Shown: in pieces, positions 17,358-25,143 of the stretch | How positions within the stretch are numbered: the stretch's first letter is position 1 | Layout: each line of letters starts with the position of its first letter | Origin: Actinomycetes bacterium | Lineage (GTDB): Bacteria; Actinomycetota; Acidimicrobiia; Acidimicrobiales; Acidimicrobiaceae | Length of the DNA: 38,469 nt | Assembly: GCA_021805205.1 (NCBI GenBank) | Contig: JAJZFV010000034.1 | Span: 1 to 38,469 of the forward strand | Direction: 5' to 3' | Program-made: the position numbers and the translations under genes | The notes under the pieces: generated by a model | What the model was told of the DNA's origin: nothing | Database searches by the model: none | What the model saw: the letters and a program-made list of their open reading frames with translations, nothing else

Positions 17358-17654
17358 ATGAGCGATGAATTGGCCTTTTTGGCCCATCAGCAAGGAGACT
17401 CCGTAGCTGTTGCGGTTAGGGATGTTGAGGCCGGCAAAGCACGGCTTGCATATCTTGACTCCGAGGATCAGATCGAGATTGTAACTAGGGAAGCAATTCC
17501 ACTTGGCCACAAGGTGGCTCTAGTTTCAATCCCAGCCGAGGCATCGATAGTTGAATACGGTGAGATCATTGGATCTTCCAGAGGTCAAATCGAAGCAGGG
17601 GAGTTAGTTCACATCCACAACATTAGGAGCAATAGATGGCAAATCAAGGCCTAA
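17358..17654 (+). CDS. suyA: Sulfolactate sulfo-lyase small subunit-like SAF-domain protein
   Basis: A 98-aa SAF-domain protein, the separate small subunit of UxaA-type lyases. Visible features are FLAHQQGDSVAVAVRDVEAG at the start, PLGHKVALVSI in the middle (the His is conserved in the family), and the terminal VHIHNIRSNRW. In altronate and galactarate dehydratases this domain is fused to the large subunit; in (2R)-sulfolactate sulfo-lyase it is a separate subunit of about this length. GAGGTGA (17348-17354) precedes ATG 17358. The stop overlaps the next gene by 19 nt, so the two subunits are translationally coupled. First gene of a five-gene operon. Assignment to SuyA is by recalled similarity and context; an altronate-type dehydratase is the alternative. 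Confidence 0.72.
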   Translation: MSDELAFLAHQQGDSVAVAVRDVEAGKARLAYLDSEDQIEIVTREAIPLGHKVALVSIPAEASIVEYGEIIGSSRGQIEAGELVHIHNIRSNRWQIKA

Positions 17655-18793
17655 CCGGTTATCGTCGCGCAAACGGAGCCGTTGGAATCCGTAACTATGT
17701 GGTCATATTGGCAGTCGACGACCTATCCAATGCAGCAGTAGAAGGTATCGCAGCACTTGTTCCAGGTACGATTGCTATCCCTCACGCCTACGGTCGCCTT
17801 CAATTCGGTGAAGACCTCGAATTGACCTTTAGAACTTTGATCGGTACTGGAGCAAACCCAAACGTAGCGGCGGTGGTAGTAGTTGGAATTGAACCCTCCT
17901 GGACCGATCGGGTGGCAGATGGAATCGCCCTTACCCAAAAGCCAGTTGAACGTCTCTCGATCGAGCGTAACGGCGACCTAAATACCATCGCGCAAGGAGC
18001 TCGGATCGCCGCTCGACTACTTCAAGATGCGAGCGAGATTCAAAGAACTCCGGTTGAACGAAGCGAAGTGATGATGTCGATCAAGTGCGGGGAATCCGAT
18101 ACCACAAGTGGCCTCGGTGCATGCCCCACCACATCGCAAGCCGTTGATCGAACCGTTCTAGCTGGGGGAACCGTGCTCTTTGGTGAGACCACCGAATTGA
18201 CCGGTGGTGAACACCTGATCGCTAATAGATGCGTAAACGACGCCGTTAAAGATAAATTCATGGCATTCTTCAATGACTACTTGGCGACGGTAGAGGCGCA
18301 GGGCGTGGACCTTTTAGGCTCACAGCCGACCCAGGGAAATATCAGAGGTGGCCTCTCGACCATTGAAGAGAAGGCTATGGGAAATATCGCTAAGACAGGT
18401 TCTGTCCCGGTGGTTGATGCACTCGAGCCAGCCGTTGCCCCAAGCGTTCCGGGATTGAACTTCATGGATACCTCTTCAGCCGCCGCCGAGTGCATAACTT
18501 TAATGGCTGCAGCAGGAGCCGTCATCCACCTCTTTCCTACCGGACAAGGAAACATAATCGGAAATCCAATTGAACCAGTAATTAAAATCACGGCCAACCC
18601 CCTAACGGCCAGCACCATGGGAGAGCATATCGATCTCGATGTATCTGGACTTCTTCGTCGCGACTATGGGCTAAAGGAGGCTGGAGATCAGTTGATGGAG
18701 CTAATCGATCGCACCATCAATGGACGTTTGACAGCTGCAGAGGCGATTGGCCACAAAGAGTTCGTTATCACCAAGCTCTATCGGAGCGCATAG
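17636..18793 (+). CDS. suyB: Sulfolactate sulfo-lyase large subunit-like (UxaA family)
   Basis: A 385-aa UxaA-family lyase large subunit, the length known for SuyB, which cleaves (2R)-3-sulfolactate to pyruvate and sulfite. Conserved blocks are VDDLSNAA (28-35), PHAYGRLQFGEDLELTFRTLIGTGANPNVAAVVV (49-82), KCGESDTTSG with C151 (150-159), SQPTQGNIRGGLSTIEEKAMGNI, and FPTGQGNIIGNPI near residue 300. The KCGESD cysteine is the probable metal ligand. From memory these blocks match SuyB more closely than altronate dehydratase, but I cannot align them here. AGGAG (17625-17629) inside suyA serves ATG 17636. The aldehyde dehydrogenase starts 2 nt after the stop. Confidence 0.72.
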   Translation: MANQGLTGYRRANGAVGIRNYVVILAVDDLSNAAVEGIAALVPGTIAIPHAYGRLQFGEDLELTFRTLIGTGANPNVAAVVVVGIEPSWTDRVADGIALTQKPVERLSIERNGDLNTIAQGARIAARLLQDASEIQRTPVERSEVMMSIKCGESDTTSGLGACPTTSQAVDRTVLAGGTVLFGETTELTGGEHLIANRCVNDAVKDKFMAFFNDYLATVEAQGVDLLGSQPTQGNIRGGLSTIEEKAMGNIAKTGSVPVVDALEPAVAPSVPGLNFMDTSSAAAECITLMAAAGAVIHLFPTGQGNIIGNPIEPVIKITANPLTASTMGEHIDLDVSGLLRRDYGLKEAGDQLMELIDRTINGRLTAAEAIGHKEFVITKLYRSA

Positions 18794-18795
18794 AT

Positions 18796-20268
18796 ATGGC
18801 AATTGCTACCCAAGCGCTCATCGATGCGGGAGCGGTTGTACCAATGTTGATCGGAGGCGAATGGAGCCCATCATTTACCTCCGGTCTTCGCGATGTAACC
18901 AATCCAGTCAACGATAGGGTCATCGCCCAGATCGCCTACGGTGGAGCAGATGAAGCAGATGCCGCCGCCGATAGCGCGGCTGATGCTTTCAGAAGCTGGT
19001 CTAATACTTCTACACGTTACAGAAGCGATATCTTGAGGCGTACATATGAGCTACTGTTGGAGCGCGCCGAGGCGATTGGCTATATCCTTAGCCTTGAATC
19101 CGGAAAGCTCTTGCCCGAGGCCATCGGTGAGATTCGCTTCAGCGCAGAGTACTTTAGATGGTTCTCTGAGGAGATTCGCCGTCCACAAGGCGAAGTTTTT
19201 GCAAGTGAGGATCAAAGCCGGCGACAGATTTCGATTTCGAGACCGATTGGAGTCGCAGCCACTTTGACTCCCTGGAACTTTCCGGTATCAATTCAAGCTC
19301 GCAAAGTGGCACCGGCTTTGGCGGCAGGTTGCACCGTCGTGGCTCGACCATCCGAGAAGGCGCCATTGGCGGTGGCGGAGGTGTTTCGGGCACTGGTTGA
19401 CGCCGGTATACCAAAGGGCGTCGTCAATCTTATCTACGGACCAGCTTCACCCCAGTCAAATGCTCTCATCGATCATGAGTCGGTAGAGGTTATCAGCTTT
19501 ACCGGATCGACGGCGGTAGGTTCCGCCCTGATGAAACGGGCTTCGGCTCGTATCGTAAAGTGTGCCCTTGAATTGGGGGGTGACGCTCCATTTATCATCT
19601 TTAGCGACGCTGATATAGATAGAGCTATCCAAGGTCTCCAGATAGCCAAATTTAGGAACAATGGACAGTCGTGCATCGCTGCTAACCGAGTCTTTGTTGC
19701 CTCTTCAATTATGGATCAAGTCTGCGACAGACTCGGAAAGCTAACTGAGGCGATGAGCGTTGGCGACCCTCTCGGGGGCGAACCGGTCGATCTTGGACCC
19801 CTTATAGATCAGAGTCGTCTTCGTGAGGTAGATAAGATCGTTCGTGAGGCAACCTCTGCCGGGGCTTACTTTCTAGGAGGAGAGCCAAAGATGTGTGATG
19901 GTCCCAACTACTATCGACCCGGCTTCTTGGTAAATGTAGCCGAGGAGTGCCAACTTGCTAGAGAAGAGGTCTTTGGCCCGGTCGCCGGTGTCTTCTCGTT
20001 TGACGACGAAGAAGAGGTGATTGAGCGCTCCAATAGGACATCTATGGGGCTAGCTGGATACGCCTACACCTCGGATCAAGGGCGGATCTGGAGACTGTCA
20101 GAGAGGATCGAAGTCGGGATTCTTGGGATCAACCATCCGCTGCCATCGGTGGTCTATTCCCCTATGGGGGGATTGAAGAGAAGTGGCCTCGGACGAGAAG
20201 GGGCTCACGATGGATTGGCTGAATATCAAGAGACAAAGTACGTCTCGATAGGTGTAGAGGGGCTGTGA
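18796..20268 (+). CDS. NAD(P)-dependent aldehyde dehydrogenase (succinate-semialdehyde dehydrogenase-like; candidate sulfolactaldehyde dehydrogenase)
   Basis: A 490-aa ALDH with all catalytic residues: N161 (TPWNFP), E259 (LELGGDAP) and C293 (NNGQSCIAANR). The latter sequence is typical of the GabD-like branch, to which known sulfolactaldehyde dehydrogenases also belong. The coenzyme-binding FTGSTAVG is at 235-242. In this operon it fits oxidation of (S)-sulfolactaldehyde, released by the aldolase, to (S)-sulfolactate. Alternatives are 2-ketoglutarate semialdehyde, glycolaldehyde or succinate semialdehyde. It begins 2 nt after suyB and overlaps the next gene by 4 nt (GTGA), so coupling is tight. 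Confidence 0.88.
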   Translation: MAIATQALIDAGAVVPMLIGGEWSPSFTSGLRDVTNPVNDRVIAQIAYGGADEADAAADSAADAFRSWSNTSTRYRSDILRRTYELLLERAEAIGYILSLESGKLLPEAIGEIRFSAEYFRWFSEEIRRPQGEVFASEDQSRRQISISRPIGVAATLTPWNFPVSIQARKVAPALAAGCTVVARPSEKAPLAVAEVFRALVDAGIPKGVVNLIYGPASPQSNALIDHESVEVISFTGSTAVGSALMKRASARIVKCALELGGDAPFIIFSDADIDRAIQGLQIAKFRNNGQSCIAANRVFVASSIMDQVCDRLGKLTEAMSVGDPLGGEPVDLGPLIDQSRLREVDKIVREATSAGAYFLGGEPKMCDGPNYYRPGFLVNVAEECQLAREEVFGPVAGVFSFDDEEEVIERSNRTSMGLAGYAYTSDQGRIWRLSERIEVGILGINHPLPSVVYSPMGGLKRSGLGREGAHDGLAEYQETKYVSIGVEGL

Positions 20269-21983
20269 CCGAAGAACTACGAAGTTGGAACTGGTTTGGC
20301 CAAAGTGGAAAACTTGGCTTTTACCATCGTTCTCATACCAAATCTGAGGGATTCCCAGACGATATGTTCTCTGGGCGTCCCGTCATTGGGATCGGTGCAT
20401 CGTGGTCCGATCTTGCCCCATGCAACTCTCACCTTCATGAGATCGCCCAATCGGTAAAGGCCGGAATCTACGAGGCTGGTGGGTTTCCCTTTGAATTTCC
20501 GACGATGGCACTCGGTGAGACCCTTATGCGCCCAAGTGCGATGCTCTATCGCAACTTGGCGGCGATGGAGATCGAGGAGCTAATCCGCGCTAACCCTCTC
20601 GACGGCGTGGTTCTATTAACGGGCTGCGATAAGACTACACCAGCTGCGATCATGGGGGCCCTAAGCGTTGATCTTCCAACGATCATACTTACAGGTGGCC
20701 CAATGATGAACGGAGTATTTCGTGGAGAGACCGTCGGCTCTGGTACCGATCTCTGGCGCTTCTCTGAAGATGTTAGGGCCGGCGTCATGACCCAAGAGGA
20801 CTTTGTCTCATCTGAGGCGTGCGTCTCACGTAGCGTCGGTCACTGCACCACGATGGGAACCGCATCGACAATGGCCTGTATAACTGAAGCCCTAGGTCTA
20901 TCGCCAACTGGTACTTCTACCATTCCCGCCACAGACGGACAGCGTAGGAGTACGGCTCAACTTGCTGGGCGAAGAATCGTGGCAATGGTTAGAGAAGATC
21001 TCCGTCCTTCGAAGATCTTGACTCGACATAGCTTCGAAAATGCGATCGTGGCTAACGTAGCCCTGGGTGGCTCTACTAATGCCATCATCCATCTGCTTGC
21101 GATCGCAGGTAGGGCCGAGGTCGAACTTGAATTGAAAGACTTCAACGACGTTGGTAGAGGTGTTCCAACACTTGCCGACCTAAAGCCAAGTGGTCGCTTT
21201 TTGATGGCCGACTTTCACGCGGCTGGAGGCCTTCCACCGCTTTTGAATGAGATCTCGGAGCACCTTCACCTCGATGCTCTAACGGTATCGGGTAGGACGA
21301 TCGGCGAAGAGATCGCTGACGCTAGAAACTGGAACCGCGAGGTAATAAGGAGCAAGGAGCAACCACTTCTTCCACCCGGAAGTGGATCTGTGGTGCTATT
21401 TGGTAACTTAGCCCCAAATGGAGCGGTATTGAAGTTGTCAGCAGCAGATCCTAAGCTATGCCAACACCGTGGCAAGGCGTTGGTCTTTGACTCTATCGAA
21501 GAGTACAACCAGAAGATCGATTCTGAGGACTTCGAGGTAGATCCAAATGACATCTTGATCCTACGAAATGCTGGCCCCAAGGGATACCCAGGGATGCCTG
21601 AGGTTGGAAATCTAGCGATTCCCAAAAAACTCGTAAAGGAGGGGCTCCGCGATATGGTTCGGATATCGGACGCCCGTATGAGTGGAACCTCATTTGGAAC
21701 TGTAGTTCTCCACGTTGCTCCTGAAGCGGCAAGTGGCGGCCCCCTTTCGTTGGTGCAAGATGGAGATAGCGTGTTTTTAGATGTACCCAACCGCCGTCTC
21801 ACCTTAGAGATTTCAGATGAGGAGATGCAATTGCGAGCCAGCATTCGCCAAGGGGTCGACTTCAACGATTCAAGTGGATATGTAAGGCTCTACCGAGAAC
21901 ACGTCATGGGAGCAGATACCGGTTGCGACTTTGACTTTCTGGTAGGTAGAAGAGGTTCAGAGGTTCCGAGGAGGTCAACGTGA
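20265..21983 (+). CDS. IlvD/Edd-family sugar-acid dehydratase (candidate 6-deoxy-6-sulfogluconate dehydratase)
   Basis: A 572-aa Fe-S dehydratase. The three cluster cysteines are C53 (APCNSH), C121 (GCDKTTPA) and C194 (GHCTTMGTASTM), the arrangement of [2Fe-2S] sugar-acid dehydratases such as L-arabonate and D-xylonate dehydratase. The opening RSWNWFG...FYHRSHTKSEGFPDDMFSGRPVIGI is also characteristic of that branch, and D122/K123 are kept for Mg binding. It removes water from an aldonic acid to give a 2-keto-3-deoxy acid. In the pathway inferred here the substrate is sulfogluconate; xylonate, arabonate or gluconate are alternatives. GTG 20265 overlaps the ALDH stop, and a GTGA overlap links it to the SDR. 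Confidence 0.88.
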   Translation: MTEELRSWNWFGQSGKLGFYHRSHTKSEGFPDDMFSGRPVIGIGASWSDLAPCNSHLHEIAQSVKAGIYEAGGFPFEFPTMALGETLMRPSAMLYRNLAAMEIEELIRANPLDGVVLLTGCDKTTPAAIMGALSVDLPTIILTGGPMMNGVFRGETVGSGTDLWRFSEDVRAGVMTQEDFVSSEACVSRSVGHCTTMGTASTMACITEALGLSPTGTSTIPATDGQRRSTAQLAGRRIVAMVREDLRPSKILTRHSFENAIVANVALGGSTNAIIHLLAIAGRAEVELELKDFNDVGRGVPTLADLKPSGRFLMADFHAAGGLPPLLNEISEHLHLDALTVSGRTIGEEIADARNWNREVIRSKEQPLLPPGSGSVVLFGNLAPNGAVLKLSAADPKLCQHRGKALVFDSIEEYNQKIDSEDFEVDPNDILILRNAGPKGYPGMPEVGNLAIPKKLVKEGLRDMVRISDARMSGTSFGTVVLHVAPEAASGGPLSLVQDGDSVFLDVPNRRLTLEISDEEMQLRASIRQGVDFNDSSGYVRLYREHVMGADTGCDFDFLVGRRGSEVPRRST

Positions 21984-22771
21984 GTAGCGTTCTCGAAGGT
22001 CAAGTTTGCCTAGTAACCGGGGGCGGGGGAGGAATTGGAGCTGCGATATGCCTACTACTTGCCCAAAGTGGGGCTCGAATAGGGGTAGTAGATCGCAACT
22101 TACAGGGTGCTTCAGAGACCGTCGCTGCAATTAGAGAGCTAGGCGGAGAGGGATTGGCACTAGAGTGCGATATCTCAGATCACGGTAACCGCATCGACCT
22201 CTACCAAAGAGCAAAGGTGGAGTTGGGTGCGATCGACCTCTTAGTCAATAACGCCGCTGACCATGGATCTAGGGAGAAGTTTCTAGACGTCTCCCACCTG
22301 GAGTGGGAGAGAATAGTTGCAACGAATCTCGGTGCGACTTGGCACTTTAGTCAGCTAGTGGCTCCATCGATGGTGCAAAGGGGGGGAGGTAGCATCATTA
22401 ATTTAGGCGCAATACAGGCTCAACTCCCCGTAGCCACCTACGCCTCTTACGTGGCAACCAAGGGAGGAATTATCTCACTTACCAAAGCTTTAGCGGTGGA
22501 GCTCTCTCCATATGGCATAAGGGTAAATTCAATCTCTCCCGGCGCTATTGCTACACCCTCGACCCAAAGTGCATTAGATGGCCTTGGCACAACCGAGAAG
22601 GCCCCTACGCTACTGGGAAGGATGGGCACTGCTAACGACGTTGCGCAAGGAGTTCTATTTTTAGCTTCGCCCGCGGCATCGTTTATTACCGGGGAGAACC
22701 TAGTGATAGATGGGGGAAGGTCACTCTCGAGAGATCCAGATCCCTTCGCCTCATTCGGTGACAGAAGATAA
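21980..22771 (+). CDS. SDR-family sugar dehydrogenase-like protein lacking the catalytic Ser
   Basis: A 263-aa SDR with TGGGGGIG (13-20), an NNA motif (90-92) and the catalytic Y157 and K161 (YVATK). The position 13 residues before the Tyr, normally the catalytic Ser of N-I-S-S, is A144 here (IINLGAIQA), with Q146 and Q148 close by. The enzyme may use another proton-relay residue or be catalytically altered. Sulfoquinovose 1-dehydrogenase of the sulfo-ED pathway is an SDR, so oxidation of the sugar at C1 is the role suggested by context. GTG 21980 overlaps the dehydratase stop (GTGA) and follows GAGGAGG. Last gene of the operon. Confidence 0.82.
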   Translation: MSSVLEGQVCLVTGGGGGIGAAICLLLAQSGARIGVVDRNLQGASETVAAIRELGGEGLALECDISDHGNRIDLYQRAKVELGAIDLLVNNAADHGSREKFLDVSHLEWERIVATNLGATWHFSQLVAPSMVQRGGGSIINLGAIQAQLPVATYASYVATKGGIISLTKALAVELSPYGIRVNSISPGAIATPSTQSALDGLGTTEKAPTLLGRMGTANDVAQGVLFLASPAASFITGENLVIDGGRSLSRDPDPFASFGDRR

Positions 22772-23040
22772 ATTGCCGATTAGCTCTCCAAGTTCAACTT
22801 GGAAAACTCAGAGAAATATTTGATCGCCGAGATGCAATATTGGTTTTGGCGGCGTGAAACAAATTCAGGATCGAAGGTTGATCGAGGGCTGGGTAAGGGA
22901 TAAATTGGGAAAGATTCGCCCTTCATGGGATATCGATGATCGCCTCTTTGGAAAAGTGTTTCTGAATCACCCCTACTCCTTCGGTGGCATTTCCAAATAA
23001 TTGTTGAAGTTTAGAAGATTAATTAAGGAGTTTAAAAGAG
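22772..23040. other. Leader/intergenic region before the aldolase gene
   Basis: An 8-bp inverted repeat TTTGGAAA (22947-22954) / TTTCCAAA (22990-22997) with a 35-nt loop lies 40-90 nt before the aldolase ATG. AAGGAG (23025-23030) is the ribosome site. It is unclear whether the aldolase has its own promoter or is read through from the upstream operon. Confidence 0.4.
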
Positions 23041-23958
23041 ATGGCATCGAGCGGTAATGGTACAATTGGTGCACCAAAGGGAGTCTTTGTAGCCCTAGCC
23101 ACTGCACTAAAGGCCGACTACTCCATCGACTATGACTCAATGACAAAGCTCGTCGACCACGTTGTAGCTGGAGGTGTAGGTGGAATATGCCCAGTAGGTT
23201 CGACCGGTGAGGGGCCACTTTTGGGACGGGCCGACCGGGTTGCGATTACCAGTTTTGTTCGATCGAAGATCTCCGATTCCCACCATCTGATTCCAGCTAC
23301 GGTCTCGGTTACCCCAAGTGACGCCCGCATAGATTTAGCCCAGTACCACGAGGCAGGCGCTACAAGCGCTCTGGTACCGCCTCCTTTTTACTATCCACTG
23401 GAACCAAAGGCGATTAGGGACTTCTTTGTATCGATCGCTGATAGTTCACCGCTACCGATCGTTATATACAACATTCCTCAAATGACAAAGGTTCAGATCT
23501 CTCCTGTGCTAGTTGGCGAGCTAGCAGAGCATGAAAATATCGTCGGAATCAAAGATTCCAGTAGGGACTTCGAATACTTCGCTAGCACCTGTGATCAGCT
23601 CAGACTAAGGAATAACCAGACCTTCTCGGTATTGACTGGGACCGATACCATGCTTAGTTCAACCAATCTGGTTGGTGGAGGCGGGACTATTGCCGCTTCG
23701 GTCAATCTGGTTCCCAAGCTGGTAGTAGATCTCAATGAGGCAACTTTGAGAAGAGACTACGATCTCGCGAGTCAACTGCAGATTCGCCTCCTTCGAATCG
23801 TCCAAGCGTGTCGAATGCCGGGATTTCCAGCTGGATGGAAGGCGGCGCTGTCTCTCCTTGGACTTATGGATATGACAGTAGCCCCACCGGCTCAGATAGC
23901 AGAAACCTCCCAAGTGGAGAAGCTTCGGTCCTCGCTAGTGGAGCTTGGAGTACTGTAA
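23041..23958 (+). CDS. DapA-family class I aldolase (candidate 2-keto-3-deoxy-sulfogluconate aldolase)
   Basis: A 305-aa TIM-barrel protein of the DapA/NanA/KdgA superfamily. The Schiff-base lysine is K171 (IVGIKDSS), the catalytic Tyr is Y143 (VIYNIPQ), and the carboxylate-binding loop is GSTGE (53-57). These enzymes split or form 2-keto-3-deoxy acids with pyruvate. Placed after the dehydratase, it would cleave the 2-keto-3-deoxy acid into pyruvate and a C3 aldehyde; for a sulfonated substrate that aldehyde is sulfolactaldehyde. A KDG, KDX or N-acetylneuraminate-type aldolase is possible on sequence alone. The Ldh2-family gene ends 8 nt downstream on the opposite strand. Confidence 0.85.
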   Translation: MASSGNGTIGAPKGVFVALATALKADYSIDYDSMTKLVDHVVAGGVGGICPVGSTGEGPLLGRADRVAITSFVRSKISDSHHLIPATVSVTPSDARIDLAQYHEAGATSALVPPPFYYPLEPKAIRDFFVSIADSSPLPIVIYNIPQMTKVQISPVLVGELAEHENIVGIKDSSRDFEYFASTCDQLRLRNNQTFSVLTGTDTMLSSTNLVGGGGTIAASVNLVPKLVVDLNEATLRRDYDLASQLQIRLLRIVQACRMPGFPAGWKAALSLLGLMDMTVAPPAQIAETSQVEKLRSSLVELGVL

Positions 23959-23965
23959 CGATTGC

Positions 23966-25000
23966 CTAGATCTTCCAGCTGGGGGGAAGATCTATATTTG
24001 CACTATTTGCCATCTCGATGATCTCGTGTGCCACGGAGTCGGCTATCTCTACCTTGGTGTCGTCGGTTATCTCTTCTGGAAGTGGCCTCGACCTACCCGG
24101 CAGTCGACCATTGGTGGCAGTTACCTGCTCCGCCAAGGCATCGATTCTTTTAAGAGAGTCTTCTCCACCACCAAATTGTCGAGGGTCGATTGCAATGAGG
24201 AGGTGGCTTAATCCCTGTCGCTTGGAGACTTCATCTAAGGAGAGGGGATCGGCTACCTCTGTCGAGAGTGACGGACCTACTAATCCCCCGGTAAGTGCCT
24301 CTACCATCAGGGCCAGGGCAAACCCCTTTGCCCCTGCCATTGGAGCTAGCATTCCAAAGAGAGCCTCTTTAGGATCGGTAGTAGGCGCTCCACTTGAATC
24401 AAATGCCCAGCCATCCGGTATCACCTCGTCCTTGGCCGCCGCTTGAGCAATTCTTCCTCTAGCTACGGTGGATGTAGCTAAGTCGATGATTACTGGGCGG
24501 GGCCTACTTGGGATACCACAGGCTATGGGGCTGGTGGAGAGGATAGCTTTGTTGCCGTTCCACGCAGGCATAACGGCTGGTCCGTTGGTAAATGCCAGCC
24601 CAAGCAATCCGTTTTTGATCATCTCCAAGACATAGAGACCAAGAACACCACAATGGTTTGAGTCTGAAACGCCGACGATGCCTATGCCATATCTTAGAGC
24701 TCGCTCGCTGGCTAAAACGCTTGCGGCGTGAGCTTGAAAGTGCCCCATACCTCCGTTGCCATCGAGAGATAGTAGCGGACCGGTATCCGTTTCCACTGAT
24801 AGCTGTGAATCCTTAGAGATGCCGCCTCCGTCGATTCGCCTCAGGTAGTGGGGCAGTCGTAGTAGTCCATGCGAACCTCTTCCCCACGCATCGGCCATTG
24901 TGATCTCATATGCACTGCGTTGTGCCACTTCGTTAGAGAGGCCATAAGCCATAAGTAACCCTCTGGCGACCGCTTGGGTCTGAGAAAAATTTGATTGCAT
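23966..25000 (-). CDS. comC: Ldh2/malate-lactate dehydrogenase family oxidoreductase (candidate (R)-sulfolactate dehydrogenase)
   Basis: A 344-aa NAD(P)-dependent 2-hydroxyacid dehydrogenase of the MDH2/LDH2 fold, unrelated to Rossmann LDHs. Family marks are RGSHGLLRLPHY with H44 and R48, SDSNHCG with H116, and the late AGAKGFALALMVEALTGGLVG. ATG 25000 (MQSNFSQTQAVARGLL) has GGGGG upstream and matches the family length; a longer frame would overlap the divergent gene. ComC, the (2R)-sulfolactate dehydrogenase, belongs to this family and is known to work with an (S)-specific SlcC to invert sulfolactate. The divergent SlcC-like gene next door makes that role attractive. Other substrates such as ureidoglycolate, malate or a sugar-derived acid remain possible. 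Confidence 0.85.
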   Translation of the reverse strand: MQSNFSQTQAVARGLLMAYGLSNEVAQRSAYEITMADAWGRGSHGLLRLPHYLRRIDGGGISKDSQLSVETDTGPLLSLDGNGGMGHFQAHAASVLASERALRYGIGIVGVSDSNHCGVLGLYVLEMIKNGLLGLAFTNGPAVMPAWNGNKAILSTSPIACGIPSRPRPVIIDLATSTVARGRIAQAAAKDEVIPDGWAFDSSGAPTTDPKEALFGMLAPMAGAKGFALALMVEALTGGLVGPSLSTEVADPLSLDEVSKRQGLSHLLIAIDPRQFGGGEDSLKRIDALAEQVTATNGRLPGRSRPLPEEITDDTKVEIADSVAHEIIEMANSANIDLPPSWKI

Positions 25001-25143
25001 ATTGCCCCCAATAGGTGATGACCTTATATCGGTAAATCCTAGCAGTGGTAAGACCATTAAGGGCATTTCTACGACTAGCATTGGATCTAGAAGTGACCAA
25101 TGGGTAGCTATCTGAGCCACCAAAGCGAAGCAGCAAAGGAGCG
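25001..25143. promoter_or_regulatory. Divergent promoter region with FadR-type operator TGGTAAGACCA
   Basis: TGGTAAGACCA (25046-25056) is a perfect TGGT-N3-ACCA palindrome, the FadR-subfamily operator form. A reverse-strand promoter for the Ldh2-family gene overlaps it: TTACCA (25053-25048, on the reverse strand), 17 nt, TATAAG. GGTGATGACC (25014-25023) nearby, followed by TTATA, resembles the operator flank at 17321-17330. Control by the FadR-type protein of this window is inferred. Confidence 0.5.

Noticed and set aside
17358-18793. Altronate or galactarate dehydratase (UxaA/GarD) as the primary call
   Set aside because: Those enzymes usually carry the SAF domain fused to the large subunit. 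Here the subunits are separate, the sizes fit SuyA and SuyB, and both SlcC- and ComC-like genes are near. It is kept as an alternative.
21266-21865. 199-residue frame antisense to the dehydratase
   Set aside because: It lies fully inside a well-supported gene and reads as a shadow of its codon pattern.
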